Positions 1-10,928 are shown, numbered from the stretch's first letter. The stretch is 35,110 nucleotides of DNA from Cerioporus squamosus (GCA_022592435.1 JABYQS010000289.1:1-35110), one strand, 5' to 3'. Notes: a model not told the origin generated them from the sequence alone. Numbers and translations are program-made.

Positions 1-60
1 CAGGTTCCGTCGCAACAGGAAGCACAGTGGCCGCTTTCGGCTCAGGAACAGGCGCAGTGG

Positions 61-335
61 GAGGCCGAGCGTCAGCAGCACTCGGACTTGCAGCTTCATG
101 CTCAAGTTCAACCTCAGCCGCAATGGCAGCTTCAGCCTGAGCAGCAGGCGCAGTGGGAGGCCGAGCGTCAGCAGCACTCGACTTGCAGCTTCACGCTCAA
201 GTTCAACCTCAGCCGCAATTGCAGCTTCAGGAGGAGCAGCAGGCACTGTGGGAGGCCGAGCAATTGCAACTTCAGGCTCAAGTTCAACCTCAGCCGAAGT
301 GGCAGCTTCAGCCTGAGCAGCAGGCTGTGGGAGGC
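61..335 (+). repeat. Three ~95 bp coding repeats
   Basis: Three consecutive copies start near 61, 157 and 252. Each encodes a WEAE(R/Q)xxx...LQ(L/A)QAQVQPQP-type peptide. Copy 2 lacks one base relative to copy 1 (cactcgac against cactcggac near position 180), and copy 3 is shortened at its end. The repeat therefore runs in frame 1, then frame 3, then frame 1 again. Confidence 0.75.
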
Positions 336-474
336 GGAACGTCAGCAACGACAGCGATGGGACGCCGAGCTCCAGGAGCAAGCACGACGGGAGGCGGTGC
401 CTCAGCAACAGGCACAGAGGGAAATGGAGCGTCAGCGAGCGGCACAGAGTGAGCTCGAGCGTCAGCATGCGGCG

Positions 475-725
475 CAGAGGAGGCGGAGCGTCAGCACGAG
501 GCGCAGAAGGAGGCGGAACGTCAGCAAGAGGCGCAGAGAGAAGTGGAGCGTCAGCGTGCGGCGCAGAGGGGGCGGAGCGTCAGCATGCGGCACAGAGGGA
601 GGCGGAGCGTCGGCAAGAGGCGCAGAGAGAGGCGGAGCGTCAGCAAGAGGCGCAGAGGGAGGCGGAGCGTCGCAAGAGGCGCAGAGAGAGGCGGAGCGTC
701 AGCATGCGGCACAGAGGGAGGCGAG
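475..725 (+). repeat. 30 bp minisatellite encoding EAERQQEAQR-like decapeptides
   Basis: About eight tandem copies of a 30 bp unit built on gaggcggagcgtcagcaaga encode an E/R/Q-rich decapeptide, a pattern expected to form a charged helix or coiled coil. Copies differ by substitutions and by single-base losses (for example cagaggaggcgg instead of cagagggaggcgg near 480), which move the decapeptide frame from one frame to the next. Confidence 0.75.
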
Positions 726-3496
726 GCGTCATGCCCAGCTCCCGACGCATCGTCCTGCGGAGGTGCGCCCTTCTCAGCCGGCCGCCCCGCCATCTCGCCC
801 TTCTCAGCCGGCCCCGCCCCGCCATCTCGCGCTCACCCTGGAGTCGCTATGCCACCACCACCACTGCCGCCTCGACCTCGCAGTCAGCGACCCTCCTCTC
901 AGCGACCACCCTCACGGAGGAGACCTTCTCAAGTCCCGCCTTCCTCCCCTCATGCATCCAGGCCTCCATCGACAACACATGCGGTAAACGCACCACTACT
1001 CCCCAGACGATGTCAACCACGCCTACCGTGTCGCAGGAAATCATAGGAATGGTCAAGATAGCTCTCTCGGGCTCACCCGCAACAGACGCCATAGTATGTA
1101 CATGTTCATTGTCTACTCCGAATGTGACTGATGCTCGATCTTCGTGCAGACGGATGATCAGGCGCGTAACGTATGGTTGGAATGGGACGATGGCACGCGC
1201 CGACAGGTTGTGGACTACTACAACAGGACATTGCAACACATTCAAGCCATCCAGCAGGCTTCGATGCACAGTGGCAACGCGGACGCGATCGGGCTGGTCC
1301 ATCCTCAACCTTCCCGTCCGCATCCTCCTCCCGAGTACCTCATGGATACTTCTACTGAAGGCTCCTCAACCCCAGAGGGCGTTCCGAGAGCTTGAGCGGG
1401 GCTTCCCGACCGACGTTTCCGTCCACGCCTCCACACCGCGCGGTTGGTCCGAGAGCATCAGCGCAGCTTCCCAGGCCACGACGCAAGGGCGGTTTGACGG
1501 CAACAGTATGTCTGGGCAAGGTCCGGCTCCATCTCAGTCTGCTCGGAGGCGCACTACAAGACAATCAAGCACTTCGATCGAAACCGAATTTCCAGGTCTG
1601 TTCGACGACTCGATGGATGTGTCTGACGATGATCAACCGTTTCCTTCTCTTGATGCAACGGTGCGCTTTTCTGCTTCAGCCAACTGTCATTAGCTCATGC
1701 TTTCATGCAGGACTTCGCCCCGGGCCCTAGCAGCCGCCCTCGCGTCGACAAGGGTAAAGCTCGCGCTGGTTCCAGTAAGGTCCCTCCCACCACCCGATCT
1801 GTCGTCGACGTTGCTTCCCTTCCGGACTCTGTGGATGTCCAGGCGGCGCCGTTGAATGCTAGAGTAAGTCAATCAGTCATCTTGGAGACGTTGTAGGGGG
1901 GCTAATGCATGAAACAGCCGCACAACAATTCCAGCCAGCCCTCTGGTGCTCTAGGGCGGATGTCGCGGTCCTCGTGATCGGTCAGATGCAGGACTTGACG
2001 CATGCGATCCAAGACCAGGCTACTGAAACCAGACAGCTCCGCGAAGAGCTTCGCGAAGCCCTGGCAACAGGTCGAACCGCATCGTCGTCCGAGACATCGA
2101 AGAACTACTCGCCCATGGACGTGGATGAGCAGCCCTGTCGCGAGCGCAAGATGAACGGCGAGACCCTGCAGGGGATGAAACGGGAGCAGCGTGTCCAGAA
2201 CAAGGTCCAGCGTCAGCGTAAACGTCGTAATGCGGACCCCGATACCGATGACAGCGACGACGATGCGGACGATGAGGGCGACAATGGACTTCCTCAAGCT
2301 GTCCGGGATACGGAACAGTTGGATCCGTTGGCCAAGGAGAAGTATCTTACACGGTTGAGGGTTCGTGTTGCCGATCCCGTTCACACATCGTTCACCAAGA
2401 AGCTGATTTGCCTTGCAGATGAGGGTCCAGAAGTCGTTCGACGACATGTTGAATATTGTTGACTGGAAGAACATGCACCTGCAATACCCCGCGCTGAGCG
2501 AGACGATATAACTGCTTATCTTGCCAGGGATCCCAAGTTCGTCCCTACGGTCAAGAACTTCATCGTGGACTTCTCTCCTGGCCACGGATGGAAGAAGTTT
2601 GCTCTCAATAAGGAAGCGCGTGAAGTCTTCATCGATCGGTACCTCGCGCGCGTGCAAGGTGGCGCATACTTCAAGACCCCACGCCCGCTTCCTTGCTCAC
2701 TCGGTCGCGAATCGGCAAGCTGGTTGATAGTCCACATGAAGCACCTTCGGGACAAGTGGCGGAAGGCCGTGAAGCCTCTCGATCCAAAGAAGGCAGCCGA
2801 GATTGCTCGCCGTGTCGCTCGAAACTCGCGCAAGTTCACGGTGAGCCTATATACTGCTCACGGTTACGACAATGTCAATGCTGACTTCGAGGCTATAGCT
2901 CTTCGAGTCCCGAGAAGTGACACTCGTTCGGAGGCAGTACACACGTCACCGTGCGCTATTCCGGCTGTTCGACGCGGAGAATATGAGTGGGGACGAAACC
3001 GACGGTCCGGAGAAGACCCACCCTCCAAGGTGGCGCATCGTCATAGCGAAGTGGCAGAGCCGTGAGCTTCGCAACTTCTTGTGGACCCTCGATAGGATGT
3101 ACAGGGAGGACTGGGCAAGACGTCGGACTGGGGGCAACCCCCTCGGGAGCGTGTCCTTCGGGATGGGGATAGCGAGGATGGTACCGCCCCTTCAGGTCTT
3201 TGGAGGAATTGCTACGACCGCGATTGGCTCGCGGCGCAACCAGCTCACATCGTCCGGGAACTCGAGATCGTCGACGAGGATTACGATTTCAGCTTTTGAG
3301 TAAACATATGTGCTTACCCTGTGTACCAATACAGTTCTTGTCACCCTTCAACCCGTTGCGTCCTTGCGGTTTCCTTCGACCGTCATCCTGCCACCGTGCG
3401 CTGCACTTGGACCACTTTCAACGTCTCTGCCTTGCGGCGCTTCGTCCTCCTGCTCACTACTTCAGTTTGCTTCTCTTCGCACTGCTCCGCTCCATA

Positions 3497-3727
3497 TCTC
3501 GCTTCCTTTGCATCGCCATTGCTACGTTCAACACTGCTTTTCTCTCCTTCGCACCACGGCTCTTCGCTACGCAGGGCCAACGTCACACTCTGTATCACTC
3601 CGCGACACTTGTGTCTCGCTTCCTTCGCATCGCCACGTTCAACACTGCTTTGCTCTCCTTCGCACCACGGCTCTCCGCTAGTACGCAGGGCCAACGCCAC
3701 ACTCTGTGTCACTCTGCGACACTTGTG
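3497..3727. repeat. Two-copy tandem duplication, ~115 bp each
   Basis: Copy 1 (3497-3613) and copy 2 (3614-3727) both begin tctcgcttcc and end gacacttgtg. They share about 90% of bases by eye, with a 4 bp gap near 3525 and a short insertion in copy 2. The flanking 3300-4050 is C/T-rich on this strand and holds no gene I can support. Confidence 0.8.
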
Positions 3728-4119
3728 CCACACCCCGTTTCCCTCTGCGTCGCTCAGGCCTTCCGCTCTCCGCTATACTACCTCCCTTCCATCTTCGCTA
3801 CGCTGTCGTGCTTGGTTCTGACGCCACTGTCTTGATCTCTTCGCTGCCAATACCGCTACTCAGTTGCTGCTTTACTTGCCTCCGCTCTACCCTGTGGGAG
3901 TTTGCCGCTAGGCTCCCCTCCACTCCTTGCCATCCGTGCCTTGCATTTGCTACAATACGCTTCACTTCACTCCTAATTATTCTGCTCTTCGTACACGACG
4001 CTCTGCTAAATTCCCCACTGCGCCTATCCGCACTGCTAGCTCGCTAGTTGAATGATTGCGTACCGTAACTCGGATGCCAGTGTTTCTTGTCGGCAACCAA
4101 TCGGACGGCTTCCGGACGC

Positions 4120-4520
4120 CCTTTGGATGGTCTGAAAGGAGCGACTCCAAATTTGGTCGCATTTCGGACGGGACAAAAGGTAACCTTGGGCACGTGCCGC
4201 GGGGTTTCCTTTCGGACCGGCCAAAAAGGGCACAACAGGCTGCTGCTCCGCCGCATTTCGGACGGTCCGAAATGCGGTCGACGGGAAACCCCGCCATCTC
4301 GCTTGTTGTCCCGTCGGAAACGTGTCGCGTAGACAACAAAAGCGCTCATTGTTGTCTAGGCAGAAAGGGGACCAAGAGTTGAGCATTTTGGATGGTCTGA
4401 AAGGCGACCGAAATGTAGGTGCCTGTGGGACCTTTTGTCCGGGATGAAATGTCACGGCAAAGTCGGCCAACGGCTAACCTCGTGACGCCGTTATGCGGCC
4501 AATTTCAGACCGACCGAAAT
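4120..4520. repeat. Cluster of direct and inverted 'catttcgga / tccgaaatg' motifs
   Basis: The motif ggatggtctgaaagg occurs at about 4124 and again at about 4391. Variants of catttcggac and its complement gtccgaaatg recur at about 4160, 4253, 4267, 4405 and 4518. The segment catttcggacgggacaaaag (about 4158) has an imperfect inverted partner near 4430. All six frames are open for 80-140 codons, as expected of a palindromic, stop-poor repeat; these are not genes. It could be a foldback or MITE-type element, but no element ends could be fixed. Confidence 0.6.
4251..4277. repeat. 13+1+13 perfect inverted repeat
   Basis: Arm ccgcatttcggac (4251-4263), one spacer base (4264), then its exact complement (4265-4277). 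It lies inside the 4120-4520 motif cluster. Confidence 0.9.
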
Positions 4521-4700
4521 GCGGGTATGCCTGCCGTGATGTAAACGAGAATAGCAATAGATATATCACGACCGTGCGCAGCAAGAAAGCTACATGACAG
4601 AGCATCAAAAGTCACAACAAAAGAGTCAATATCCGCGTTCTCTGACGCAAACAAACAGGAGTTACCAGGGACATCTCAAACGCACTGAAGCGAAGACAAA

Positions 4701-5766
4701 TCAAGCAGTTGCGATGGACGCGACAGACGACACGACACTCGTCGACTCCAGGACGCTGCTCGATGCGTCAACAGTCGTCGAGACCGCGGAGGAGACATCA
4801 ACGGTAGTAGGGATGACAGACGACGACACATCAACGGAAGTCGAGACCGCTGAAGAGACATCAACAGTGGTAGGAATGACGGACGACGATGCGTCAACGG
4901 TCGTCGGGACCGCGGAGGAAACATCCACAGTGGTAGAGAGGACCGACGACGACGCGTCCACCGTTGTTGGGAGCGCCGTGCTCGTCACGTCCACACTTGT
5001 CAGGTCCGAGCTCGACGCCTCGACAGTGGTGGGGAGCGCGCTGGACACGTCAACGCTGGTCGCAGTAGCGAGCTCGCTCGTCGAGGCCTCGACGGAGGTG
5101 AGGAGCGAAGTCGAGGCCGCGGCGGAAGTGAGGAGGGAGGAGGACGCCTCGACGGAGGTCAAGACGGACGTCGCGGACGCCTCGGCGGAGGTGAGGACGG
5201 AAGAGGGGTCTGCGGGCGCACTCGCCGCAGACGAGCCGTGGTGGTGGTGCTTCTTGCCGCTTCCGGGCTCGCCTCCGAAGAAGAACCCGGGGCCATCAGA
5301 GGGTGCGGGTGCGCCGCTAGGGAAAGCCGTGGGGAAGCCGGAGGGGAGGGCAGTGGGGAAGCCGGACGGAAGGTCGGACGGAAGTCCGGAAGGGAGTCCG
5401 GAGGGGAAGCCAGACGGGGCACCGGAGGGAATGCCGCTCGGACCGCTGGGAGGGCCAGATGGGGCTCCGCTGGGAGCAACGGAGGAGAAGCTCGGAACGG
5501 AGGTCACGACGGAGGTCACGTCGGACGAAATGCTGGGGATGGAAGTAGCGATGGAGGTAGCGACGGATGTAACGTCGGTAGAGATGCTCGCGACGGAGGT
5601 GGCAACGCTGGTGGAGACAGCGGAGGAGTCAACATCGACGGGAGCGGCACCACCTGCATGCGTGAGGACATGATCAACAGGGTGCGCGAGAAAAGAACGA
5701 AGACAACTCGGACGTACCACGGCCGACGAGGACGGCAGCGAGAACAAGGTTAAGCATGTGCATCAT
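4701..5766 (-). CDS. Secreted Ser/Thr-rich mucin-like protein
   Basis: Two exons, 5766-5718 and 5653-4701, with intron 5717-5654 (GTACGT..TGCAG), give about 333 residues. I chose ATG 5766 because it gives a short hydrophobic leader (MMHMLNLVLAAVLVGR) that reads in phase into GAAPVDVDSS; the unspliced frame instead needs a start inside intron-flanking sequence. The N-terminal third is V/S/T-rich (TSVATSVASIS type), then come about a dozen PSGxP repeats, an aromatic/glycine patch (GFFFGGEPGSG), a KKHHHHGSS histidine cluster, and a C-terminal half of repeated VDVSSAVPTTVDASSSVIP-like units. There is no catalytic domain. Such composition fits an O-glycosylated cell-surface or wall protein, but I recognise no family and no clear GPI signal. 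The protein-coding reading is supported by the leader, the intron and a TATA box upstream. Confidence 0.75.
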
Positions 5767-5882
5767 CTTGGAGGGTATGAACGGCGAAGATCGAGACACA
5801 GATAACGAATGTCAAGGTGAGCACAGAGAATGAGAGAGGAGAGGAAGGTAGGGCGATGGCGAAGTCGGCGGTGCGCCCCCCA

Positions 5883-5889
5883 TTTTATA
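5883..5889 (-). promoter_or_regulatory. TATA box of the secreted-protein gene
   Basis: TATAAAA on the minus strand, about 117 bp upstream of ATG 5766, followed by a C/T-rich leader (about 5820-5850 read on the minus strand), a typical fungal promoter layout. Confidence 0.5.
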
Positions 5890-7531
5890 TGTATGTAGAT
5901 GAGCGCAGCCGACGAAGTTGCTGCGCCTTGCTACCGAGGTAAAACACGATCCCCGGACTTACGCGACGCTTACGGTACTTCCAGTGGAGCATAGCAGATG
6001 GAGAGTCCGTAGAAACCGAGTCGCGAGAAGGTTTGAAGTGCTAACAATAATAGTGCTGCGCGTGATGGTACTTTACGGTGCAGACCGTCATCTCGGGGTT
6101 GGTTCGAATGATACCGTCCTCACCCCTTTCAGTGCTCGGATGAGTGATGGGCTAGCACATTATATCAGCGTCAGCAAACAGGTATGTTCGTGGACACCTT
6201 CAGCTTACCATCCTTGACGCCGGAGTGGAGCCCTGCTGTGAGGGTGTCGCAACTGTATCGGTTATTCCAACCGACGCTTTCTCGTTTTGGATTGCGGGAC
6301 CGCCCGACCTCGTCGGTGCTCCACTTACGTCGTGGACTTTGATACTTGTGCCACCCCCAGAGGTGCTTGTGCCTTCTTCAGTAGTTGCCAGGAGGAGCTG
6401 CGCTGGCAGAACCACGCGCTTGCGGTTGAAAGGTGATTTGGATATCGGCTCAGCACTCAGTGCTCAGTGCTCGCTCAGCCTCGCGTCCACTCCTGTTCGC
6501 AGCAGTTCATGCGATCAGTGTCAGATACTACAAACAACGTTGACATTATTATTGTGTGCTCACATTTGTCGGTTTTTCATCCGACATCCGAGGCTGGCCA
6601 CTGAGCGTGAAGCGTAGGCTACCACGCACGTCGGCTCCGCAGCGCATCGCCGCACTGCAAAGACTGCGGGTCCGCCGATTACGCCTGCGAGGTGCGGAGG
6701 TGCCGTAATTGCTGTCTTCGCCAGCCAAGCTGCGTGTTAAGCAACTCCCGACCGCAGCAGTTCACCGTGAGCCTGTCGCGCTCAAAGGTGGGTCTCGGGC
6801 GGGTCGGAATTGCTGCCTGCGCAATGCGTGGGTCAATGTCAAATCAGAACTGACACGGAAACCCGACCGTCGTCGATTTTCCACAGGCAAGAGGTCGACT
6901 AAGTAGTCGGGGCCGTAGGCCACTCCGGGCCTACTGCTGGTGGTGGACTCGCGCTGGTCTTCTGTGACGGCCCTGCTTGGTCTGACGTGAGTTGTGATAC
7001 ATCTTGAGGCCCAAATCAGTGTCCCTGCAATGGATAGCAAGGTTCGGACGGGTTAGTTGTGGCTCTTGCCGGATGCTGAGGAGGTAAGTATGTGGAGTTT
7101 AGGGCAGGCGCTGGCATTGTTATAGGACTGTTAGCCGGATCACAATCTTTACTGACTACTGCTACACCTGCCCTAAACCTGGAGTAAAGCCGCTGTAAGT
7201 CGTCGTAACCTCTTTCTCAGTGAGCTACTTAGTATCATCCTCCGGATCCTATTCAGGAGAGTCGGGGAGATTCATATCCTCACGGTATGTCGGCTGCGAC
7301 TCGTACTGATATTGAAGCCATGCACACACACGCCTGTCACGGAGTGTGAATACCTACGAGCTGCCATCAATGCGCGCGACTGACAGATCGCAGCACGGAT
7401 ACTGAGCTTTTGCCCGGGCCCGGTCGTGACCTCTCGGGATCCAAGTTTCGATCTTCAGTGTTCACTGACTCCTCACCAGACTTGCACCGGAACCCCATTC
7501 ACCTCGAGGACCACAGAGTTCGAGACTCGCC
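5890..7531. other. Intergenic stretch without a supported gene
   Basis: Only short open frames are present, none with convincing splice-linked continuation. A small tandem of cagtgctc-like units lies at about 6448-6480. A minus-strand open frame of 71 codons (6415-6200) looks protein-like but has no partner exon. Nothing else is recognised. Confidence 0.5.
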
Positions 7532-8571
7532 ATGTCCGGGAAATTGACTGGAGACAGTGAGACTTTCGGGTCAACATATTGGCCGACGGCGGCGGGGCCG
7601 AACTCGTTTCCACCGTTTGGTAGCACGACGACAAGGCCGACACAGTGGCCGACGCCGTCCTCTTCCTCATCATGGGGGCCGCCTTCTCAGCAGCCTTACC
7701 AGCAACCCGTGCACACAGATGTCTCCTGCGATTACTGCGGGAAGGTGAACATGAAAGGTATCCGCTACAAATGCCTCCACTGCCCCTGTCAGTGTCAACA
7801 CCATCGTCATCTCATGAACTGAGACGCGTGCTGACAATGTGCTTTGCAGCGTATGACCGTTGTGAGTCGTGCATGGCAGCTCCCCGGGCATGGCTTGCGC
7901 ACGACCGCGCCCACCAGTTCTTCCCTATCCACCACCCCGGTGACTTGTCCGACTACAATGCCATATTGGCACAGACGCGAGTCGTCCACCACGGCACCAG
8001 CTGCGACGGATGTAGCAAGAACGATATCCAGGGCACACGGCACCGATGCCTGGCCTGCGAGAGTATGTTTTATTGCGGCCCCGCCGTGGCCACAACAATA
8101 TGCAGACTGACACACTATCGCGATACCAGATTTCGACTACTGCGAGGACTGTATCGCCGACCCACACAAGCGGGGGATGCACCAAATCACTCATCCGTTC
8201 TTCCCGATCACCTCTGCCCTCGGCCGGACCAAGTACGAAAACATGCGGAACGTCTACCGTGCCACGTCCTTGGCCGCAGGTCGTGGCCCATCCCATACAG
8301 GGGTAGTCTGCGATGCGTGCAAGATGTCGCCACTCGTTGGCGTCCGGTACAGGTGCCTCGATTGCGCTGGTGAGTCAAATATCCACAGTACTACGTGTCA
8401 GACATCGGAGCTGATGGCTCTCCAGATTACGACATGTGCGTGAAGTGCTTCTCGAATCCCACGCTGCGCACGACGCACAACCTCAAGCATGTCTTCTTCC
8501 CCGTTACGACCCCCGGCGACTTCACGCACTTCAATAATGCAGTGGCTATTCGCCAGATGCAACAGGCATAG
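7532..8571 (+). CDS. Protein with three ZZ-type zinc fingers
   Basis: Four exons, 7532-7787, 7850-8062, 8130-8369 and 8426-8571, all joined in phase 1, give 284 residues. Introns are 62, 67 and 56 bp with GT..AG ends. Residues 1-60 are P/S/T-rich and probably disordered. Three ZZ fingers follow: C66/C69..C81/C84..C90/C93 with trailing His; C137/C140..C152/C155..C161/C164; C217/C220..C232/C235..C241/C244. Each carries the ZZ signature CDxC, G(I/T/V)R(Y/H)(K/R)CLxC and (Y)DxCxxC, and ends with an HxFFPI or HVFFPV motif. In every finger an intron falls just before the YDxC half. ZZ fingers bind zinc and in other proteins recognise histone H3 tails or N-degrons. Several fungal proteins consist only of such repeats and have no assigned role. 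Its 3' end faces DUF4139 gene A. Confidence 0.88.
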
Positions 8572-8920
8572 TAGATCGCACCTGCCATAGTACTCAACGG
8601 AGGAGAGGATGTAGGATTAATGTTTTGCAGACTTTGTTGTATATTTTCCCTCGCAAAATGCCTATAGTTGTGTCTACGTTGCGTCGGGAGAGTTGAGCGA
8701 CTCGCCCTCGGAGGTGTGATGGCGCCGATGCGGCACACACGGCTCATAGAGAACAGAGACATGCACATGAACACCCAATACGATATAGATGACCAATGTG
8801 ATGAGTACACTGTACACAAACAGGGTATCGAGGTTACATGACATTGAACCTTGCATCAGTACGACACGGCGTGACGAATTATGAAACCCCAGGCACGTTT
8901 GACCGAAGTGCATCGGTATG
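8572..8920. other. Convergent 3' intergenic region
   Basis: About 350 bp between the stop of the ZZ gene and the stop of DUF4139 gene A. I see no gene here; it should hold both 3' UTRs. Confidence 0.6.
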
Positions 8921-10885
8921 TCAATCCTTCTGCGCTGCGTCCTTGTTAATGGTCTCTTCCCACTGCACGTTGCTCGGGGCCTTAATCGCCCATTCGGCCT
9001 CCAGGCTAACCGTCTTACCCGCGGGCACTGCACAGACCCACTCATACATCCCGTCCTTCTCTCCACCCTTCCCATTCTCCACCTTCGACCACCGTGCCTT
9101 GGCCTCCTTCACGTCGCCCGTCAAGCTCACGGTGATGTCTTCGCCGTCCTTAATCTGCGCGAGCCCGTCGGGCTTGCGAAGCATGACCTTGATGTTCGCG
9201 TCCTCGTTGCCCAGCGGGATAACGTCCGGGATGATGATCTTCGGGATGTCAAAGGCGTGCCCGTTGGTCGCGGTGGTGATGATAGTGCGCGTCGTGGTCG
9301 TCGTAGGCTCTGCGAAGCTGCGCGCCGGCTCGTGCTCGGTGTGCGACTTCTGGCTGTACGTAACGCGGATAGCGGTGTCGACACCGAGAACGCAGTCGAA
9401 GCTCTCGTTCACGCTGATGAGCTAAGGTCGAAATCAGCGACAAGTCCGCAAACAAGTTAGCTGAGAACGTACATCGAAAGACGTCTTAGTGACGAAGCTG
9501 TCGTCCATGAAGACCCTCACAGGCCCGGGAAGAAGCTCGTACTCGCTCGTGTTTTTGATCATGCCTTCGATGAAGGCAGAGGTGTTCTTTCGCGGTACGC
9601 ACACGTATCTCAGGTCCGCCGTGAAGTCGAGCATCGCGATAGAGACCTTGTGGGCGACTCCATCGCTCGGGAGGCTGACGAGCCCCTCAACGTGGTAAGA
9701 GAGCGACAGAGGACTGCGGTCGACAGTGGCGGGTGGGGCAGAAGCATCATCCCCTTTATCGACGTCTGCTGACTCCTGCGTCGCGGGGTTCGCAGGAGTC
9801 GTAACATTGGACCGCCGCGCCGTCTGACGCGTTCGGTGCCGGACGGCTGCTAGCGGGTATACGGGGGCGGGGGCGGGAGTGGGAGCGTTGGGTTGCAATC
9901 GTTCTTCGGAATCAAGGACGATCGCTCGTGCAAAGGAGGCCGGTCGCGGTTGGGCAGAAACCTGAGGCGATACCTTCAGAGAGTCAAGTACAGGAACCGA
10001 CAGGTTACGAAGCGCCTGCGAATTGGCGGTGCTGAGAGTCAAGACCGTGTCCGTCCAATCTTCCCCCGTGTTCTGAGTGATGTTGGCGCAATACAAGAGG
10101 GACACCTCCGGGGAAGGTCGGCCCTCGGATGTGGTGGCATGAAGATCATAGTACGGCGTCCAGCTGGCGCCGGTGACGACTGTTGGAGATGATGGTGAGA
10201 TGATGTGGGCAATGCTGTAGCTGAGAGACTCACGGTACGTGAGCTGGAACACGGCCTTGCACTCGCGCTTGGAGACAATAGTCGCGATCACGCGTCCGGG
10301 AGTCTCGCCCTTGTTGACATCGGTTAGCGACCATAGCTCTTTCTGTAGCACTGTGATCTGCTCCTCGTACTCCATGGAGGCCTGCATGGCGGCGCGTTTG
10401 CGACGCATGATACTGTCCATGAAGCCATCGAGTTCCGAGGGTTTGCCATTCGTCACCGCCTGAATAGCTCTGTCGAGCATGAGATCTTCGCTCTGACGCA
10501 CGTCGCGCTCGAGCTCGAGGGCACTGATCTTCGAAGTGAGTTCCTTGAGCACCTGGGCATCCTTCCGGTACCTCGGACCGGGAGCGGTCGTGAGGTTCGT
10601 GTCGCAGGAGATGTCAAAGACACGCGCGTCAGTGCCGAGGCCGTGAATGCGAGGGGACTCCTTGTCGACACGGCCTGAAATACCAGTAATCTCGAGTACG
10701 TTCCTGCCGCTCTGTAACTAGGACCTCAGCTACACCGAACTTCGAAGAGCACGAACACGACTACGCACCACTAGGTCGACTTCAATTGTACGTGTGAGCT
10801 CCGCTGTCGATGACTGGAAGATAGTCACAGCCTTGAGGGGATAGTCGGTTGCGCTGAGCGAGGTCTTCTGGATTGTCGAGATCAT
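8921..10885 (-). CDS. DUF4140/DUF4139 (MuiA-like) protein, copy A
   Basis: Four exons, 10885-10769, 10711-10234, 10179-9473 and 9421-8921, give 600 residues. The N-terminus (VTIFQSSTAELTRTIEVDL) and ITGISGRVDKESPRIHGLG belong to the DUF4140 domain (about residues 17-115). A charged coiled coil follows (about 100-160), then FQLTYLVTGASWTPYYDLHA opens the DUF4139 domain that runs to the C-terminus. The family is named after bacterial mucoidy inhibitor A; its biochemical role is unknown. Residues about 265-350 form a P/A/R-rich linker unlike the paralogs. The start is the first ATG of exon 1 and is matched by the starts of copies B and C. The second intron (10233-10180, 54 bp) has no in-frame stop. 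A TATA element lies only about 36 bp upstream of ATG, implying a very short 5' UTR. Tandem neighbour of copy B; closest in sequence to copy C. Confidence 0.88.
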
Positions 10886-10920
10886 GGCGGTTACTGGAGC
10901 GATGGGGACGACTCGTGGTT

Positions 10921-10928
10921 CCTTATAT
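10921..10928 (-). promoter_or_regulatory. TATA-like element of DUF4139 copy A
   Basis: ATATAAGG on the minus strand, about 36 bp upstream of the ATG at 10885. Confidence 0.45.

Larger units (their letters stand above)
1..3299 (+). pseudogene. Decayed multi-exon gene of a repetitive agaricomycete family (5' end outside window)
   Basis: I do not know its function. A Q/E/R-rich repeat region (1 to about 720) and a proline-rich stretch (about 740-985) lead into separate exons. Introns with good GT..AG ends and CTGAY-like branch sites lie at 1094-1149, 1661-1710, 1864-1917, about 2361-2419 and 2841-2898. The exon from 1711 follows the one ending at 1660 in phase 0, and the exon from 2899 (starting LFESREVTLVRRQYTRHRAL) follows the one ending at 2840 in phase 0. 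The C-terminus reads LWRNCYDRDWLAAQP and ends in an acidic EDYDFSF with stop at 3297-3299. I recall similar RNxYDxxWL endings from repeated hypothetical proteins of polypores, but cannot verify this here. The reading frame breaks at several places (repeat region, about 1395, 1960, 2508 and 3120), so this is either a pseudogene or badly assembled sequence. It is not one open reading frame. Confidence 0.6.

Noticed and set aside
1902..2657. 251-codon minus-strand open frame
   Set aside because: It lies antisense to exons of the decayed plus-strand gene, whose introns and phases are coherent; no family signature.
4044..4470. Several overlapping open frames on both strands
   Set aside because: They arise from the palindromic catttcgga repeat, which is stop-poor in all frames.
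4594..5673. 359-codon plus-strand open frame (T/E/V-rich)
   Set aside because: Antisense shadow of the S/T-rich secreted protein, which has a leader, an intron and a TATA box.
6050..6135. Possible tRNA around a GGTTCGAAT B-box-like string
   Set aside because: The T-arm cannot pair and no acceptor stem or anticodon arm can be drawn.
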